A stretch of DNA of 64,000 nucleotides from Cutaneotrichosporon cavernicola (GCF_030864355.1 NC_083396.1:2852001-2916000), one strand, 5' to 3'. Positions 45,701 to 57,502 are shown, numbered from the stretch's first letter. Notes: generated by a model from the letters alone, not told the origin. Made by a program: numbers and translations.

Positions 45701-47954
45701 GGTCAACGTGAGGAGGAACGAGACCAGGAAGAAGTAGAAGAAGGGTCCTGGCTCACGACGCAGGTTGGTCATAAAGTAGAGCGTAATGTTGAAGAAGATG
45801 GCGTTGAGGATCTTGTAAGGCAGGTCGCAGAGCATGGACGCAAACGCCTCGGCTGAGGGGTGCGTGAATGCGTACTGCGCGTGCTTCTCGACGATCGGAC
45901 GCTGGGCGTACAGAGTGAGAATCTCCAGGGCAGAGCCGAAGGCGTTCATGAGAATTGCGAAGAACAGGAGACCGCCGCGGCTGTAAAACGACGCGGTGTT
46001 AGGTTGCAGGTTGAAGTAGATCGACGAGATGATAAGAACCATGACAACGTTACCGAAGAGTTGAGAGAGCGTGAGAGACGGATCGGCCTTGAGACGCTGG
46101 AAACCACGTCGCACGCAGAGCCGGATTTGACCAGCGTACGAGAGGGTGTACGGCGACTTGGAGCCGACGCGCTTGGACTGCTGGGCGCGACGGGAGGCGA
46201 GGAACTGATCGTAGGTCTCGCCGCCAATGGGGAACTTGGCGTTGTAGGTCTGGATCTCGGCCTGGAGCGCGGCGTACTCGGGCGACGCCTTCCAGCGCTG
46301 CGCAAACTCGCGGGGGGTGACGGGGACCTTGCCCTGGAACCCGGCGCGCGCCTGGCGCTCAGCGGGCGAGGTGAGCGAGGTAAGGAAGTCGGGGGTAGTC
46401 TGCTGCGTTGGGCAGTAGAAGCCCATGTCGACGAAGAACTGCTTGGCCTTGTCGCAGCGACCAAAGAAGATCTGCTCGCCCTCGTACAAGACCGAGACCT
46501 TGTCGAAGAGGTCGTACGCCGCCTGGGGCGCCTGGTAAATGGCGACGCAGGCGGTGGTGCCGAAGAACTCGGCACCCATACGCAGGTTCTTAACGAACTC
46601 GATGGCATTGGCCGAGTCGAGACCACGGGTCGAGTTGTCCCAGCACTGCAGAGGAGCGGCGGCAAGAGTCGCTTCGGCAATCGAGACGCGCTTGCGCTCA
46701 CCACCCGAAACACCACGGATGAAATCGTTTCCGACCATGGTGTTGACAGTGTGGGAGATACCAAAGATGGCCATGACGACGTCGCGCATCTTCTTGGCAT
46801 ATTCGCCGACCGAGAGGCCACCGGGAGGGTTACGAGGCGCACGCGCACGCGCGGCAAAGTCGAGCGTGTCGCCAACGACGAGCTTGGGAAAGTGCACGTC
46901 GACCTCGGCAGTGTAGATGGCTTCTCCACGGAACTGCTTGTACATGCGCTTGGGGTCGATACCTGGAGCGTCAGCTGAGCCTCGGGGAAACTCCTCATGA
47001 CGTATACTGGATGACGGACACGGCAGTCACCACGACACACATGCCGCGGAGACACGGCACACATGCCGCGGAGATCAACACTAGTAGCTGGCCAAGCGTA
47101 AACATACCTCGGTAGTTGAGCTGCGACTTCTCGTCGAGGTAAATGCCGTTCATCTCGCCAGCAATCGTCTTGAGCATGGTGGTACAGCCTGAACCTGGAG
47201 GGCCGAGGACGACGAGCATCTCTCCCGAGTCGAGAACACCGTCAATCGAGTTGAGGATCTGTACCTTGCGCTTGCGGTTGCCGATGAGGTCACGAATTTG
47301 GCCAAACATGTAGAAGGGAATGTTACCAACAGTCTTCTGGTAGTCTGTTGTTGTCAGAGATGGCCTTTGACGTCATGGTATTGCCGGGTTGCTAGGGGGC
47401 AGACCAAGGGAAGATAGATCTCCTTATCCTCCCAGCAACGTCGGCCTTCGTGGTAGTCACTCACCTGCATCAGACCCGAAACCGTGGACGCTCATGTCCT
47501 TGAATGCGATACCGGCATATCGTGGGATGTGGTCATCGCCGCGAGCTTCCATGACGACGGAGCGAGTCCACTTGCGAACATTGAAATTGTCACTGTAAGG
47601 GTCCAAGTCGGATCCCTCCTCATAGTTCCACGGGTTGGCTGCAACGGATCCCGAAGTCACCGTGCGATGGATGGCCCCGCTGAGCCGGCCCCCGGTTCTG
47701 CTATTCTCACTTGACACGCTCATCGACCGAGCCAGGACATGTACCTCCTCCAAGCGCTGCTCGCGCGGGGGAGCATACTCATCGAGTGTCTCTTCCTCCT
47801 CCTCGTCATCTTGGCCGCCAAAAGGAGTGGGGATGTAGTTGGCAAATGAAGGGCGGCGACCGTGGGTTTGGGAGGGGCGGCGTTTGGAATCGGCGCCGCT
47901 CATGCGGGCGGCGCCGTCATTGTTGAGCGAGTTGAAGTTGCCCACCAACGACAT
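42743..47954 (-). CDS. PDR-type ABC transporter (ABCG, full size)
   Basis: Model: complement join(42743..46962, 47108..47344, 47465..47954), 1648 aa. It is a plasma-membrane drug efflux pump of the Pdr5/Cdr1/Afr1 type, with reverse topology NBD-TMD-NBD-TMD. An acidic N-terminus ([12 protein letters not shown]) is followed by NBD1 with the typical Cys Walker A ([17 protein letters not shown]), signature [14 protein letters not shown] and a Walker B where Asp is followed by Asn ([13 protein letters not shown]). NBD2 has Walker [16 protein letters not shown], the altered signature [12 protein letters not shown] and Walker [15 protein letters not shown]. This asymmetry is normal for PDR pumps. 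Twelve hydrophobic helices and Cys-rich extracellular loops are present. Introns are 120 and 145 nt, both near the 5' end. A Pro/Ser-rich C-terminal tail is longer than usual. The gene is upstream of the Zn2Cys6 regulator on the same strand. Confidence 0.96.
46963..47107 (-). repeat. Intron 2 of the ABC gene with a direct repeat
   Basis: A 145-nt intron (donor GTATGT, acceptor CTCCAG). It contains two copies of the 16-nt motif ACACATGCCGCGGAGA (about 47036-47051 and 47061-47076), separated by a short partial copy. On both strands the CCGCGG core is palindromic. No function known. Confidence 0.7.
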
Positions 47955-50900
47955 GGTGTGATGGGCACAAGGGGTTCAAGTAGTGAAAAGAGATGAAGGA
48001 AGGTGTAAGGAGTTGGAAGGGAGGGAGTTCGGGACAAGGAGAGGGAGAGGCGGGAGAGAGTCAAGGGGTAAGTAAAGGTGAAGAAGGGAATGAGAGAAAT
48101 CTAGAGAAAGCGGGGATGTTGTGGTAGTCAGGTGGCTTTTTATTAAGACTTTACAGGTCGGCAAGCTATCGTTGAGGTTGAGAGGGGATTGAGGGGAATC
48201 TATCGCTCCGACTGTTTCGTTCCGGAAATTGAATCTCTGCGTACCATCAGAGTCAATGATCGAGAGATGAGAAAGCGAGTTCATTGACCGGCGGCCATCT
48301 TTACAGTTCATTCAAATGGCAATAGATTCCCTCAAACTCCTCTTCTAAATCATCATTGACTTGGCATTATTGGCGAATTAGCGTCATCGTTTGCTTGTTG
48401 ATTTCAGGACAAGACTTGGTGCCACCACACTTCTCCCTGAAATGGCGGGGGCCGAAAGTAGGGTAAGGCCGCCGAGCCCCAGAGCCCCAGAGCCTAGACA
48501 CTGTACTTGTCCGTCTCAGGCACAGACACGTGGTTTAAACTTGAATTCAAAGCAAAGTGTCCGCTTTTTGTATTAGTTTACTAGTTTGGATTGTGTCATG
48601 TAATCAGCTTGTATTTTCTCATGGTTGTTTGGTCCCAATACCTAATTCCCTAATTTGTCAGAATATGCTTCAATACAACTAGTCTCGAGAGCCTCACTCA
48701 AAAAGACTTAATCACATGGGCTCAGGCCGTCGGCCTTGTCTGACAACTGACATGTCTAGCTTGCAGGTAATCCGTGGTTAACACAGCGAGCCCAGAATGC
48801 TTCTGCCCACTGAACACTGCTTAGCCAAGATAAAGCTCATGTGCTCTTCCGTTGGAGACTGGAGGGGAGGTTGCTTGCTGATTACTGATTGCTGAGGATG
48901 GGAACGGTCAGGAATGTGTGAATCAAACTCCTGAGCACGCCGACAGTTACATACTCATAGCCAGAAGACGACTGCGTCACTGCTCAATTGCTCGCCAGCC
49001 ATTTCCTAAGAATGTGGCAACAAGGCAATCTAGCATGAGACCAATTCGTGACAAGAGCCATAGCATGAGACTACATTACGAAGCCAGCGACGCCAAGCGA
49101 CATCCCCGGGGTCTCAAGTGACGTGCTCGTGTGAATAGCCATGGCTGTAGGGCAGTTTCGGCGGAGATGGTACGAGTCCTCCGAAGAGGTGAGCATCGTA
49201 TCGTTGGAACACGGTTAGTAACCCAGTTGCGAAACATTCGATTTGCCCTGCTGGCCGCTGTCCACCTCGGTGCAAGGGGCACGACAAATTCGTACGACAG
49301 ACGTATGACTGATAGTGAAACAAAGGGACGCACTACACTGGCCGTGCTCAACGTCACCGCCACAATGTGACGACCACCAGCGGCCGCCGAGCTGCCCACG
49401 TCGTCGGCGACGTGTCACTCATGCCCTCGTCTAGTGGACGGACGCCAAGACCCCGACTCCGAGACCGTCGGCCACTCTTCGCATTTGCACAGCAGACCGT
49501 GCCTGAGTTCCCTTTCGGCGCCCGCGCGGAGATTGTGGGCTTTCGGGCCGGTGTGGAGGTGTGCGGAATTGCGGAATCGATTTCGTGCCTTACAGAGTTC
49601 TGAAGAGTGCCTAAGAGTCTGTTGAATACAAGCAACAAGCAACTCCTGAAGCCAACATGGCAGTCTGGCAGGCGCTACAGACGGGGGCCGCCCGGCGTGG
49701 AGGGCGCCGAACGGGTCAACCGCCGGCTGCCAGCCATGGCCCAAGGCCTGGGGCTGATGCAGGTGGGTGACACGTGGAGGTGGGCGGAGTCAGTGGAGGC
49801 GGCGCTTTGGCCACATGGATATTTTGACACCTTTACATAAAGCGCAGGCGGAGGATTAGATGACTGCCCACCGAAAGAGCTGCGTCATTTGACATGGTGT
49901 CGGGGTAAACCACTCGCCCATCTTTGGATGTTTGGATGTTTCGTTCCTCGGATCGCTGCATCGCTGGATGGCTGGATCGCGCTGATCATCGGGTGCGGCG
50001 GTGCCTTGTATGACGTTGGATACAATGCGGCGAGCATCCAAGAAGGAATGAACAGCAGGCAAAGAAAAAAGAGATCTCATCCTTGTTTCACACCTACTCG
50101 CTCGCTCACCGCCTCTCCCACTCTCAGTCATCCTCGCTCGTTCCTCTCTCCTCGTCCCCGGCCCCATAAACGCTCCGAAGACCTCCACTTCCCTCCCCTC
50201 CACTCCGCACTCCGCACTCCGCACTCCCGTCGGCCGCTTCGGAGATGGCGTCCAGTGGCGGTGCGACATCTCATCACAGCCTCGCCCTGCTCTTGTTGAC
50301 ACGGCGCACATGCCCAATGTGAAGGCCAATGTGGAGGCCAATGTGGAGGCTTGGTCTGGCCTTTGGGATGCCCAATGCCCAATGCCCAATGCCCAATGCC
50401 GCGACGCCGAATATCCGACTGCCCTATGCACACGGATGCATTTGGCACACTGGCAACGGTGTCTGTAAAGTTGTGTATGGAAATTGGCGCCGCTGATAAC
50501 AGATGCGTACGCTGTCCACGCGATGTTGAGGGCGCATGAGGGCGCAGGTAACTTTCGAGGTCCTAATGATCGCCAGCATCGCCTGCCTCGCGATGCAATG
50601 GGCTGCTTCCCCACACAGGTTGCCAGATCAGCGGGGGTAGGAGCCGAGCGATAGAGGGGAACAAGGAGAGAGGGGGTAGGGACGTGCGCGGGCGAACTGG
50701 CGATGCAACTCCAAGCTGGGTCATGAGGGCGCGAGGCCCGAGGCGCGAGAAGCGGGCTTTGGCGGGAATCTAGGCTGTAGCTGGCGGAAACGGCCGAGGG
50801 GCCGAAAGGTTGGTGGCGCCGAGCGAGCCGCTTCATGCCAAAGGGATTCAAGGAGATTTTCGAACTACCAGGCAGTATTTTCGAAGTGGCGGGCCTCGGA

Positions 50901-51534
50901 CCCTCATTCGCGTTATCTTTGTTGGGTAGCGCGTGCACAGGCTACGCGTCATTGTCCGAAGGCCTACATTAAGCCGACCCCACTGTGGAGGTCTGTACAG
51001 GTGTAGACAGGTTTATACAGGTTTAGCACAGTTTGATTGTCAAAGTTGACGCCTGGACCTATCCAGTTGAATATTAAACCTAGAGTTGCCGACCAGGGCC
51101 GAGTGGCGGAGCGACTCTAATCCGCACATAAGACCACGTGTGCTGTACCTAACTGTAACTTTTGTGCCTTTCTCGGCTTTGATCGGAGTGAGCACTCGAA
51201 AGATAATGGACGAGATCACTACCCCGCATTTCTGTGCATTGAACCTTACGACTCGATTCTCCTCGATTCTCCTACTGTTGGCGATCTGGCGACACAGTCC
51301 GGGGTGGGGTGGACGGACGTTGGTGCGGTCACTTGCCAAAGATTCCTCCTATTCCTAGACACCGCTTGACACAGGCTTGTATATAAGACCAACGACATGT
51401 ACAATCACCGATGACGACAACCCACTCTCATCACTTCTCTGCTCGACTCTTTGACAGGACATTTTCATCTGTCCTCCAGACACTAGACTACTAGACTACT
51501 AGACTCTCTAGACCCCCTCCCCACGCACACAACC
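47955..51534. other. 3.6-kb gene-poor region between the ABC and GAPDH genes
   Basis: It carries two divergent promoters: ABC on the left, preceded by a purine-rich + strand (about 47975-48110), and GAPDH on the right. Short simple repeats occur at 50208-50225 (CACTCCG), 50313-50350 (CCAATGTGGAGG) and 50368-50400 (CCCAATG). A 360-codon minus-strand frame (49856-50938) runs through these repeats and shows no domain. I do not support any gene here. Confidence 0.5.
51380..51386 (+). promoter_or_regulatory. TATA box of the GAPDH gene
   Basis: TATATAA, about 155 bp upstream of the A of the split start codon. It is followed by a C/T-rich leader up to 51530, as in strongly expressed fungal genes. 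Confidence 0.55.
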
Positions 51535-52751
51535 AGTAAGCCATCTTGCTGATCGTCGCTCACCTCCAGTGACTATTGACATCGCCGCTCCCACCATTGG
51601 CATCAACGGCTTTGGCCGTATCGGTAGGTCACCTGCTCTGCACCCCAGCTTCCCACCTTGCACCCCACACTAACACGCCAGGTCGCCAGCTCTTCCGTAT
51701 GTGCCTTGAGCGTACCGACGTCGACCTCGTCGCCGTCAACCACACCGCCGCCTCGCTCGAGCACCTCCTCACTGCGATCCGCTTCGACTCGACCCACGGC
51801 CCCTGTCGCCAGGCAAGCGAGATCCGTATCGCTGACAAGGACCACCCTCTCCTCCTCCAGCCCACCGAGAACAACCCCAACCCCACTGCCCTCCTCTACC
51901 GCAACAAGGTCATCCACCTGTTCTCGCAGCGCGATGCCACCAAGCTCGACTGGGCTAGCGCTGGCGCCGACTACGTCATGGAGTCGACTGGCGTGATGAC
52001 GACCGTTGAGAAGGCTTCGGCCCACATCCGCGGCGGCAAGGCCAAGAAGGTCATCATCTCGGCGCCTTCCAAGGATGCCAAGAACATTGTCTTTGGTGTC
52101 AACCACACCGACTACGCCGGTGACAGCGTCATCTCCAACGCGTCGTGCACTACCAACTGCATGGCTCCCATCGCCGCTGTCCTCCACAACGAGTTTGGCA
52201 TCGAGAACGGCATGATGACCACCATCCACGCCTCCACTGCCTCCCAAAAGGTCCTTGACGGCTTCAGCGCCAAGGACATCCGCTCCGGCCGTTCGGCCAT
52301 GGGCAACATCATCCCCGCTTCCACGGGTGCCGCCCAGGCAGTTGTCCGTGTCATCCCCGAGCTTGCCGGCAAGTTCCAAGGTCTCTCTGTCCGCGTGCCC
52401 GTCACCAACGTCTCGCTCGTCAACCTCACCGTTCGCACTACCAAGCCCTTTGGATCCAAGCAGGAGCTCATGGACGCCTTCCACAAGGCTGCCGACACCC
52501 CCGTCTCCGTTGGCGGCCTCAACGGCGTCCTCAGGGTTAGCGAGGAGAAGCTCGTCTCGTCCGACTACCTCACGTCGTGGGAGAGCTCAGTCATTGACGA
52601 GGACGCATCCATTGTCCTTGGCGACGGCCACACCGCCACTCTTATTGCTTGGTACGACAACGAGTCGGGTTTCTCCGCACGCATGCTCGACCTCGCAGTC
52701 TACATCCACCGCCGTGACCAGCTCCGGGGATGGCCTCTGACCACCGCCTAA
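51535..52751 (+). CDS. Glyceraldehyde-3-phosphate dehydrogenase, divergent paralog with split start codon
   Basis: Model: join(51535, 51570..51623, 51682..52751), 374 aa. The start codon is cut by a 34-nt phase-1 intron: A at 51535, then GTAAGC ... CTCCAG, then TG ACT ATT. Without this join there is no ATG in the correct frame before the NAD-binding motif IGINGFGRIGRQLF. The catalytic block SNASCTTNCMAP has the nucleophile Cys, and the partner His is in TTIHASTASQKVLDG. The C-terminus has WYDNESGFSARMLDL. GAPDH catalyses the NAD-dependent oxidative phosphorylation of GAP in glycolysis. It is diverged from the usual enzyme: the S-loop reads GFSAKDIRSGRSAMGNIIPA, there is an insert (PTENNPNPT) and a longer tail. 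It may be a second isoform, not the main glycolytic one. Confidence 0.9.
51536..51569 (+). other. 34-nt intron inside the GAPDH start codon
   Basis: Donor GTAAGC directly after A51535 and acceptor CTCCAG before TG at 51570. Only after removal is the in-frame ATG formed. Unspliced RNA could not be translated from this site. Confidence 0.75.
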
Positions 52752-53527
52752 GTGCATCAGGCGCTGAACAAATGAACGGAGTGTACATAGAGCCGTTGGC
52801 ATCATAGACCTGTGTAAAGAACATAATGTATCTGTAGCAAGAGATGTGTTGGGGAGGAGAGGGGGTGTTGGTTGGGTGGGGTTGGGGTAATGAGAAGAGG
52901 AGAGCCGAAGAGGAGAACCCAGGTGGGCAGGAGGTGCGGAGCGCAGAGTGACAACAACCCAGTTCTACGGAGGGCCGTCAACCTGCTGGGGAATGTGCTA
53001 GCCGGGCGGCACGCCATTGCTCATCCCAACACAGCACTAACCATCTCATATCTCCTCACAGAGATCGACACTGCCAAGCTGCCGATCTATCAAAGTTCTA
53101 TCAGTAGTGGCGGTACTCGGCCGGCTCCGCAAGGTTGCATGTGGCTCCCCATCCGAGCGTTCTTCCAATCCGAGCAAGCCGAGTCCGAGCGTAGCACGCT
53201 GTGAGTGGGGAAGTGACTGCCTACACTTGGGGTTCCGTCCGGCGGCAAATGCAGACAGTAGTGGGTAACCCGAAAGCCCCGAATACCCCGAGTGATAATG
53301 GCAGGGGGTAAACAAGCCGTCTGTTTGCCCGTGTTGCCCAGTATCTGAGAACACCAACAACGCCACATTCCCCATGGACCATCTCTCATGAGCGAACATC
53401 CAGTCTCCCACAACCACAACCACACCTGCTTCTCTCCCATACCGGATAGTCACCAAAACCCTTGAAAACCGCGCTACGGTCCTCGGTGATGGTGGGAAAT
53501 CAACGAGGGCTCACATGCGCAAATCTA
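52752..53527. other. Intergenic region between GAPDH and tRNA-Val
   Basis: About 775 nt containing the GAPDH 3' UTR. No gene supported; short frames show no domain. Confidence 0.6.
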
Positions 53528-53627
53528 GGCCACTTAGCTCAGCTGGTTAGAGCGCATGCTTAACACGCGTGAGTCAACGACACAACGAGTTACGCATGAG
53601 GTCGGCGGTTCGATCCCGCCAGAGGTC
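53528..53627 (+). tRNA. tRNA-Val(AAC) with intron, copy 2
   Basis: Same exon sequence as the minus-strand gene at 36965: acceptor GGCCACT, A box TAGCTCAGCTGG, stem CATGC, loop TTAACA (anticodon AAC), an intron of about 27 nt, stem GCATG, T arm GGCGG TTCGATC CCGCC, AGAGGTC. It ends before ATTTTTT, a Pol III terminator. The intron here is 3 nt shorter than in the other copy. Confidence 0.88.
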
Positions 53628-53826
53628 ATTTTTTGCCCTCTAAGCCGCCCTACGCATCCCATCTCTCTTCTTGAGCCTCTGATGAGTCTTTGGACTCTTG
53701 TGTAGCTGTGTAGTGTAGATGAACAGCACCTCCACCGGAACCAAATAGCGGGAGCAAAACACATGGCCTCCACTCCTGTTGTATTTGCGCCAATGCCCAC
53801 AACTGCCCGTCTCTATCTCGCTCACA

Positions 53827-55164
53827 ATGGCATCGGACCAGCCAGCCGACGCCGTCGTCACCGCCGCATTAGATGCTTACGCCCGCCTCCCGAAACATGG
53901 CAAGCCGGTAGTCCGGGATAACGGCGTGCGCGAATGGACAGTCTTCGCCTCAATCATCGTCACAACCCCCTCCCCGGTCGTAGCGTCCATCGGGACCGGC
54001 GTGAAATGTCTCCCTGCCAACCGCCTTCCTCCATTAGGAGATACCGTTCACGACTCTCATGCAGAGGTACTTGCGCGCCGGGGATTCGTGCGCTATCTCC
54101 TCTCCGAGGCTACCTCTGCCCTCGAGAATGAATCGGCTATTCTCTCCTTCGTGGAAGGCAGGTTTGTGATCAAGGACAACGTGGAAACGTGGCTATACAT
54201 CTCGGCCCTGCCTGTATGTTACCACTACCACCTGATATAGCTGACCAAGTGCGGCGATGCTTCGACCCTACATACCGCCGCGCACCAGGACGACGCGGCG
54301 GCGTCGTCATATAAAGGAGGGCTGGAGGAGGCTCTCTCGGCAGTAGAGGGAGCCGCGAGAGGACGGAGCGGGTACGCCAACCTCGGGGCAATCCGGACTA
54401 AACCTGGGCGAAGGGACGCGCCGGCCAGTATATCCTTTTCGTGTTCGGATAAGATTGCGCTCTGGTGCGCATTGGGGTTACAGGGCGGCTTACTAGAATG
54501 TTTTGCGCCGGTGTATCTCGACCATATTGTCGTTGGTGGAGTTATCCCTATATCAGAAGGGGAGGAATGGAGGGAGACGATACGGCATGAAGTCGAGAGG
54601 GCCGTTTATGGGCGGTTGGAGGGTGTTGGTGAGTCTTATTCAAGAATCCAGGATGAGCTCATACCTGTTCTTCCCATCTCGTATTCGCTTCACCGACCAC
54701 AAGTCCACCTCACCAATCTTGCGTTCCCGTTCGACAAACCAGAAGGAGATTGCGCCACGGCGAATACTAGCCTCTCGTTTGTTGAGGGCCACAAGCCCGA
54801 AGTGCTCGTCAATGGGTGCGTTCAGACTAGTGGCTGGAGGGCGCCGGGACATACGCTGCTCAAAGATAAACTTAGGAGTCGAGTGTGCCGCATCGAGATT
54901 ATGCGGGCTTACCTCGCCCTCCAGGCACTCAACCCCAGTGGATCAGTAGAGGAGGGGGCAACCTACGCATCGCTCAAGGTCCGCAACGTCCCGTACGCCA
55001 CGGCCAAGCGCGTACTACGCGGCGAACTTGGCGTTCCTGTGGGCATGGAGTGGAACTTACCGCACGAGTTTCAGGCTACGGCTGGCGACGCGCCTTTCAC
55101 AGGCTGGATCGTCGCCGGGGATCGGTACATGTCGTTCACTGCGGCCGGGGAGAGGCGAGAGTAG
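53827..55164 (+). CDS. TAD1: tRNA-specific adenosine deaminase 1 (A37 of tRNA-Ala)
   Basis: Model: join(53827..54213, 54250..55164), 433 aa. Tad1/ADAT1 converts A37 of eukaryotic tRNA-Ala to inosine in the nucleus. Deaminase zinc site: HDSHAEVLARRGF (His ligand and catalytic Glu), then LPCGDAS (first Cys) and SFSCSDKIALWCALGLQGGLL (second Cys and the ADAR/ADAT1-specific SCSDK.. block). CGDAS is formed by removing a 36-nt intron (GTATGT ... CTGACCAAG). The C-terminal half has the family's GCVQTSGWRAPGH segment. An upstream in-frame ATG (53779) would add 16 residues, but the start MASDQPADAVVTAAL gives the usual N-terminus. It starts 200 bp after the tRNA-Val gene. Confidence 0.92.
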
Positions 55165-55372
55165 ATACATACATTCACATGCATACATTGACACATCACA
55201 TATCTTTCGGTGCTTCTGTCTGGGTGTGTTGGTTCGATTCGTTGTTTGATGCTGTTGTGTTGATGGTTGGGATCTGTGTATGTGGAATGGAGTGTGAATC
55301 GGAGTGGTGTTTGCATACTCTCTCGGGATCCTCTCACCTGAGCCCCGTCGCCCGCCGGTCGTATCTGCCGCG

Positions 55373-57502
55373 CTAATACCCGTCACGCCACACCTTGAAA
55401 CCTGGGTCGCTCTCACCCACGCCACCGATGTCCCACGCAAAGCGCACACGTTTGGGCGTCGTCCGGCCAGAGGCTACGCTCGACTTAACATTCATTCGCT
55501 GGGGTAGTGACTCAGACTGACCCATCTCGATGTCTTCCTCATCCGCTTCCACCTCCCCCCACGACAGGTCGAATTGAGGGACGTCCGGGTCGAGAGCCGC
55601 ATCGAAGATGTCGAAGCGGCCATCATCGGAGAACTGGTAGATCTCCTCGTCGTCCTCCACGTCGGCAAACTGCTCACCCTCGTCCGACACCTCGGCGTCG
55701 ACTGGGCCAAGGGCTGGAGACGGCGGGGCTGGGGTCGCCGCTGCGACCGGATCCTGGTGCTCGTACCGAGGCTGCATGGCCGCTAATGCTGCCCAGGCGC
55801 GTTCGGACGCGCGTTGCAGGCGAGCAGGTGACTTGGCATACACCTCGGAGCTCGCCTGCGCGCTTGGGTGGGGGCGTGAGATAGTGCTGGGCACCGTCGT
55901 CGCCGGCGTGGGTGGGTAGATCGCCTGCCATGTCAGATCTGGCGGTCTCGCACACTCACTGGTTCCAGATTGGGAGAAGTCTCTCCGCACATGATCGCAT
56001 CCTTTTCCTCAGGCATGGTGGCGACGGCTCGCTCGAGCGTCTCGATCACACGATCACCGCGGGGCCCTCTGCGCGGGCCGCGCCGTTGTCTTGTGCTAAT
56101 GGGAGTCAGAGTAGTCGGGGACGTGGGGAAATGAGTCCGGTTGGACTGATGAAGGGGTTGAGCCTTGCGTTGCTGAGATGGTTGAGGCAAAGACAAAGGG
56201 CCGTCGTAACGTGACTTGGCAACTGGGCCAGGAAGTCGAGAAGTCGAACTCGTACCATGCGCAGGGACGCTCAGATCCTGTTCACAAGTGAAGGGCCGAG
56301 AACGGACAAAGGGGGTAGGGTTGGGCACGGGCTCTGGATCGTGTTCCTCGTCAAATGTCTCTCTCCCTGTGTCGTCTTCCTCAAAGTGATCGTGGGCATT
56401 GTCGGCTAGGTCCTTTATGATACCACCAGTGTTGAGGAGCCTGCTTCCGACTTGAGCGCCGTCCTCACCCGATGTGTCGTCGGTTGGAATCGGCCAGGTG
56501 CGACGACGCGGGCGGCGAGCAGGGCGCTCGTACTGGTATTCCTCATAGACTCTGTCTCTATCGCAGAGATCAGATTCAGGGGAGTACGACGGAGATCGCC
56601 ACCGACGACGTTTGCGCCGAGTGAAACTCGACGACGTACGCGGCCAGCAGTTGTGCTGGAAGTCATGTGATGGGAAGATGGGGGAGGCAAGGTGAAGCGG
56701 GCGACCTGTCGAGTCGACAACACCATGTGGAGTAAGCCACAGGGGGATGAAAGGACCGGGCGCCGACAATGTTCTCGTCGTTGGAGCCGCCCAAGGAGAC
56801 GCCCATCCGGGTGGCCCCTGCCTGGGAATCTGAGATCTCCTGCTCGGGTTCGGTAGGGTCGGGGGAAGGGCGAGTGGTTGAACGGAAAGCGGATGAAGGG
56901 GCGAAGGTGCAAGTGGAGGTGGAGCTGCACGCGTGTGCGCCACTGGCTGGGGCTGAAGTGGGGCCGGCCGGTCCCATTGAACAGCGGGCAGTGGGCCTCG
57001 AGCGGGAGGGGTGTTCTCCTCGCAATGGGAGACGACCGGTGATGGGGCTAAGGAAGGTGCGGACGTCAGGGAAGGCGAACGCCGCGCAAGCTCTGGGAAC
57101 ATGATGTCTACGAGCCATTGCTCTGGCTCTGCTTGAGGCTGGAGTGAGCTGAGATCAGCTTGAGCAACTCACAGCGGCTGTTCTCGACAGGGGAGTCCGA
57201 CGAGCTTTGGGCTGCGGGACATTGTCAAGCGCATGTAGGCCCGAGGGGAGGTGTGGAAGATCGATGGTTGAGTGTACTGTTCGTGCATTTGGTTGCAACC
57301 CGAAACGCTCGTATAGGGCGTTCCGCTCTGCTGCGAGCACGTTGACGACTGCGTCCTTGGTACGGTAGGGGTTGAGCAAGCTAAGAGGCCGGGGCAGTTG
57401 TGATTTCACGAGATTGTCGAATCGCGTGTTGAGCGACAATTGTCGACCTCCGGTGCTTCTCCGTGCTCCTCGGCGGCCTCCTCTTCTATTGCCGCGAAAC
57501 AT
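55373..57502 (-). CDS. Unrecognised disordered protein with RG-rich N-terminus and acidic C-terminus
   Basis: Model: complement join(55373..55924, 55960..57138, 57173..57502), 686 aa, introns of 35 and 34 nt with clean splice sites and consistent phase, so the gene is real. I do not recognise the family. Visible parts: an arginine/glycine N-terminus (MFRGNRRGGRRGARR), then a short ordered-looking block (FDNLVKSQLPRPLSLLNPYR, AAERNALYERFGLQ), a short Trp-containing motif at the exon junction (AEPEQWLVDIMFPELA), a long Pro/Ser-rich region, a basic patch (RRKRRRWRSPS), an acidic region (DEGEQFADVEDDEEIYQFSD), and a C-terminus with KRVRFAWDIGG. The RG box and basic patch suggest RNA or nucleic acid binding in the nucleus (inference). 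It lies convergent with TAD1, with 208 bp between stop codons. Confidence 0.72.

Noticed and set aside
45860..46978. 372-codon + strand frame
   Set aside because: Antisense shadow of the ABC transporter's first NBD and TMD; no domain of its own.
48760..48780. PDRE-like TCCGTGG site upstream of the ABC gene
   Set aside because: A single near-match about 800 bp from the start codon. The ascomycete Pdr1/Pdr3 site has no proven meaning in basidiomycetes.
49856..50938. 360-codon minus-strand frame
   Set aside because: It runs through simple repeats (CCAATG, CACTCCG units), has no domain, no intron signals and an odd composition. A chance frame is more likely.
51085..51120. tRNA-like A box (GGCCGAGTGGCGGAG)
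   Set aside because: No matching T arm, B box or acceptor stem follows.
54630..54655. 23-nt possible intron in TAD1 (GTGAGT ... CCAG)
   Set aside because: Too short, lacks a branch site, and the read-through protein is continuous.
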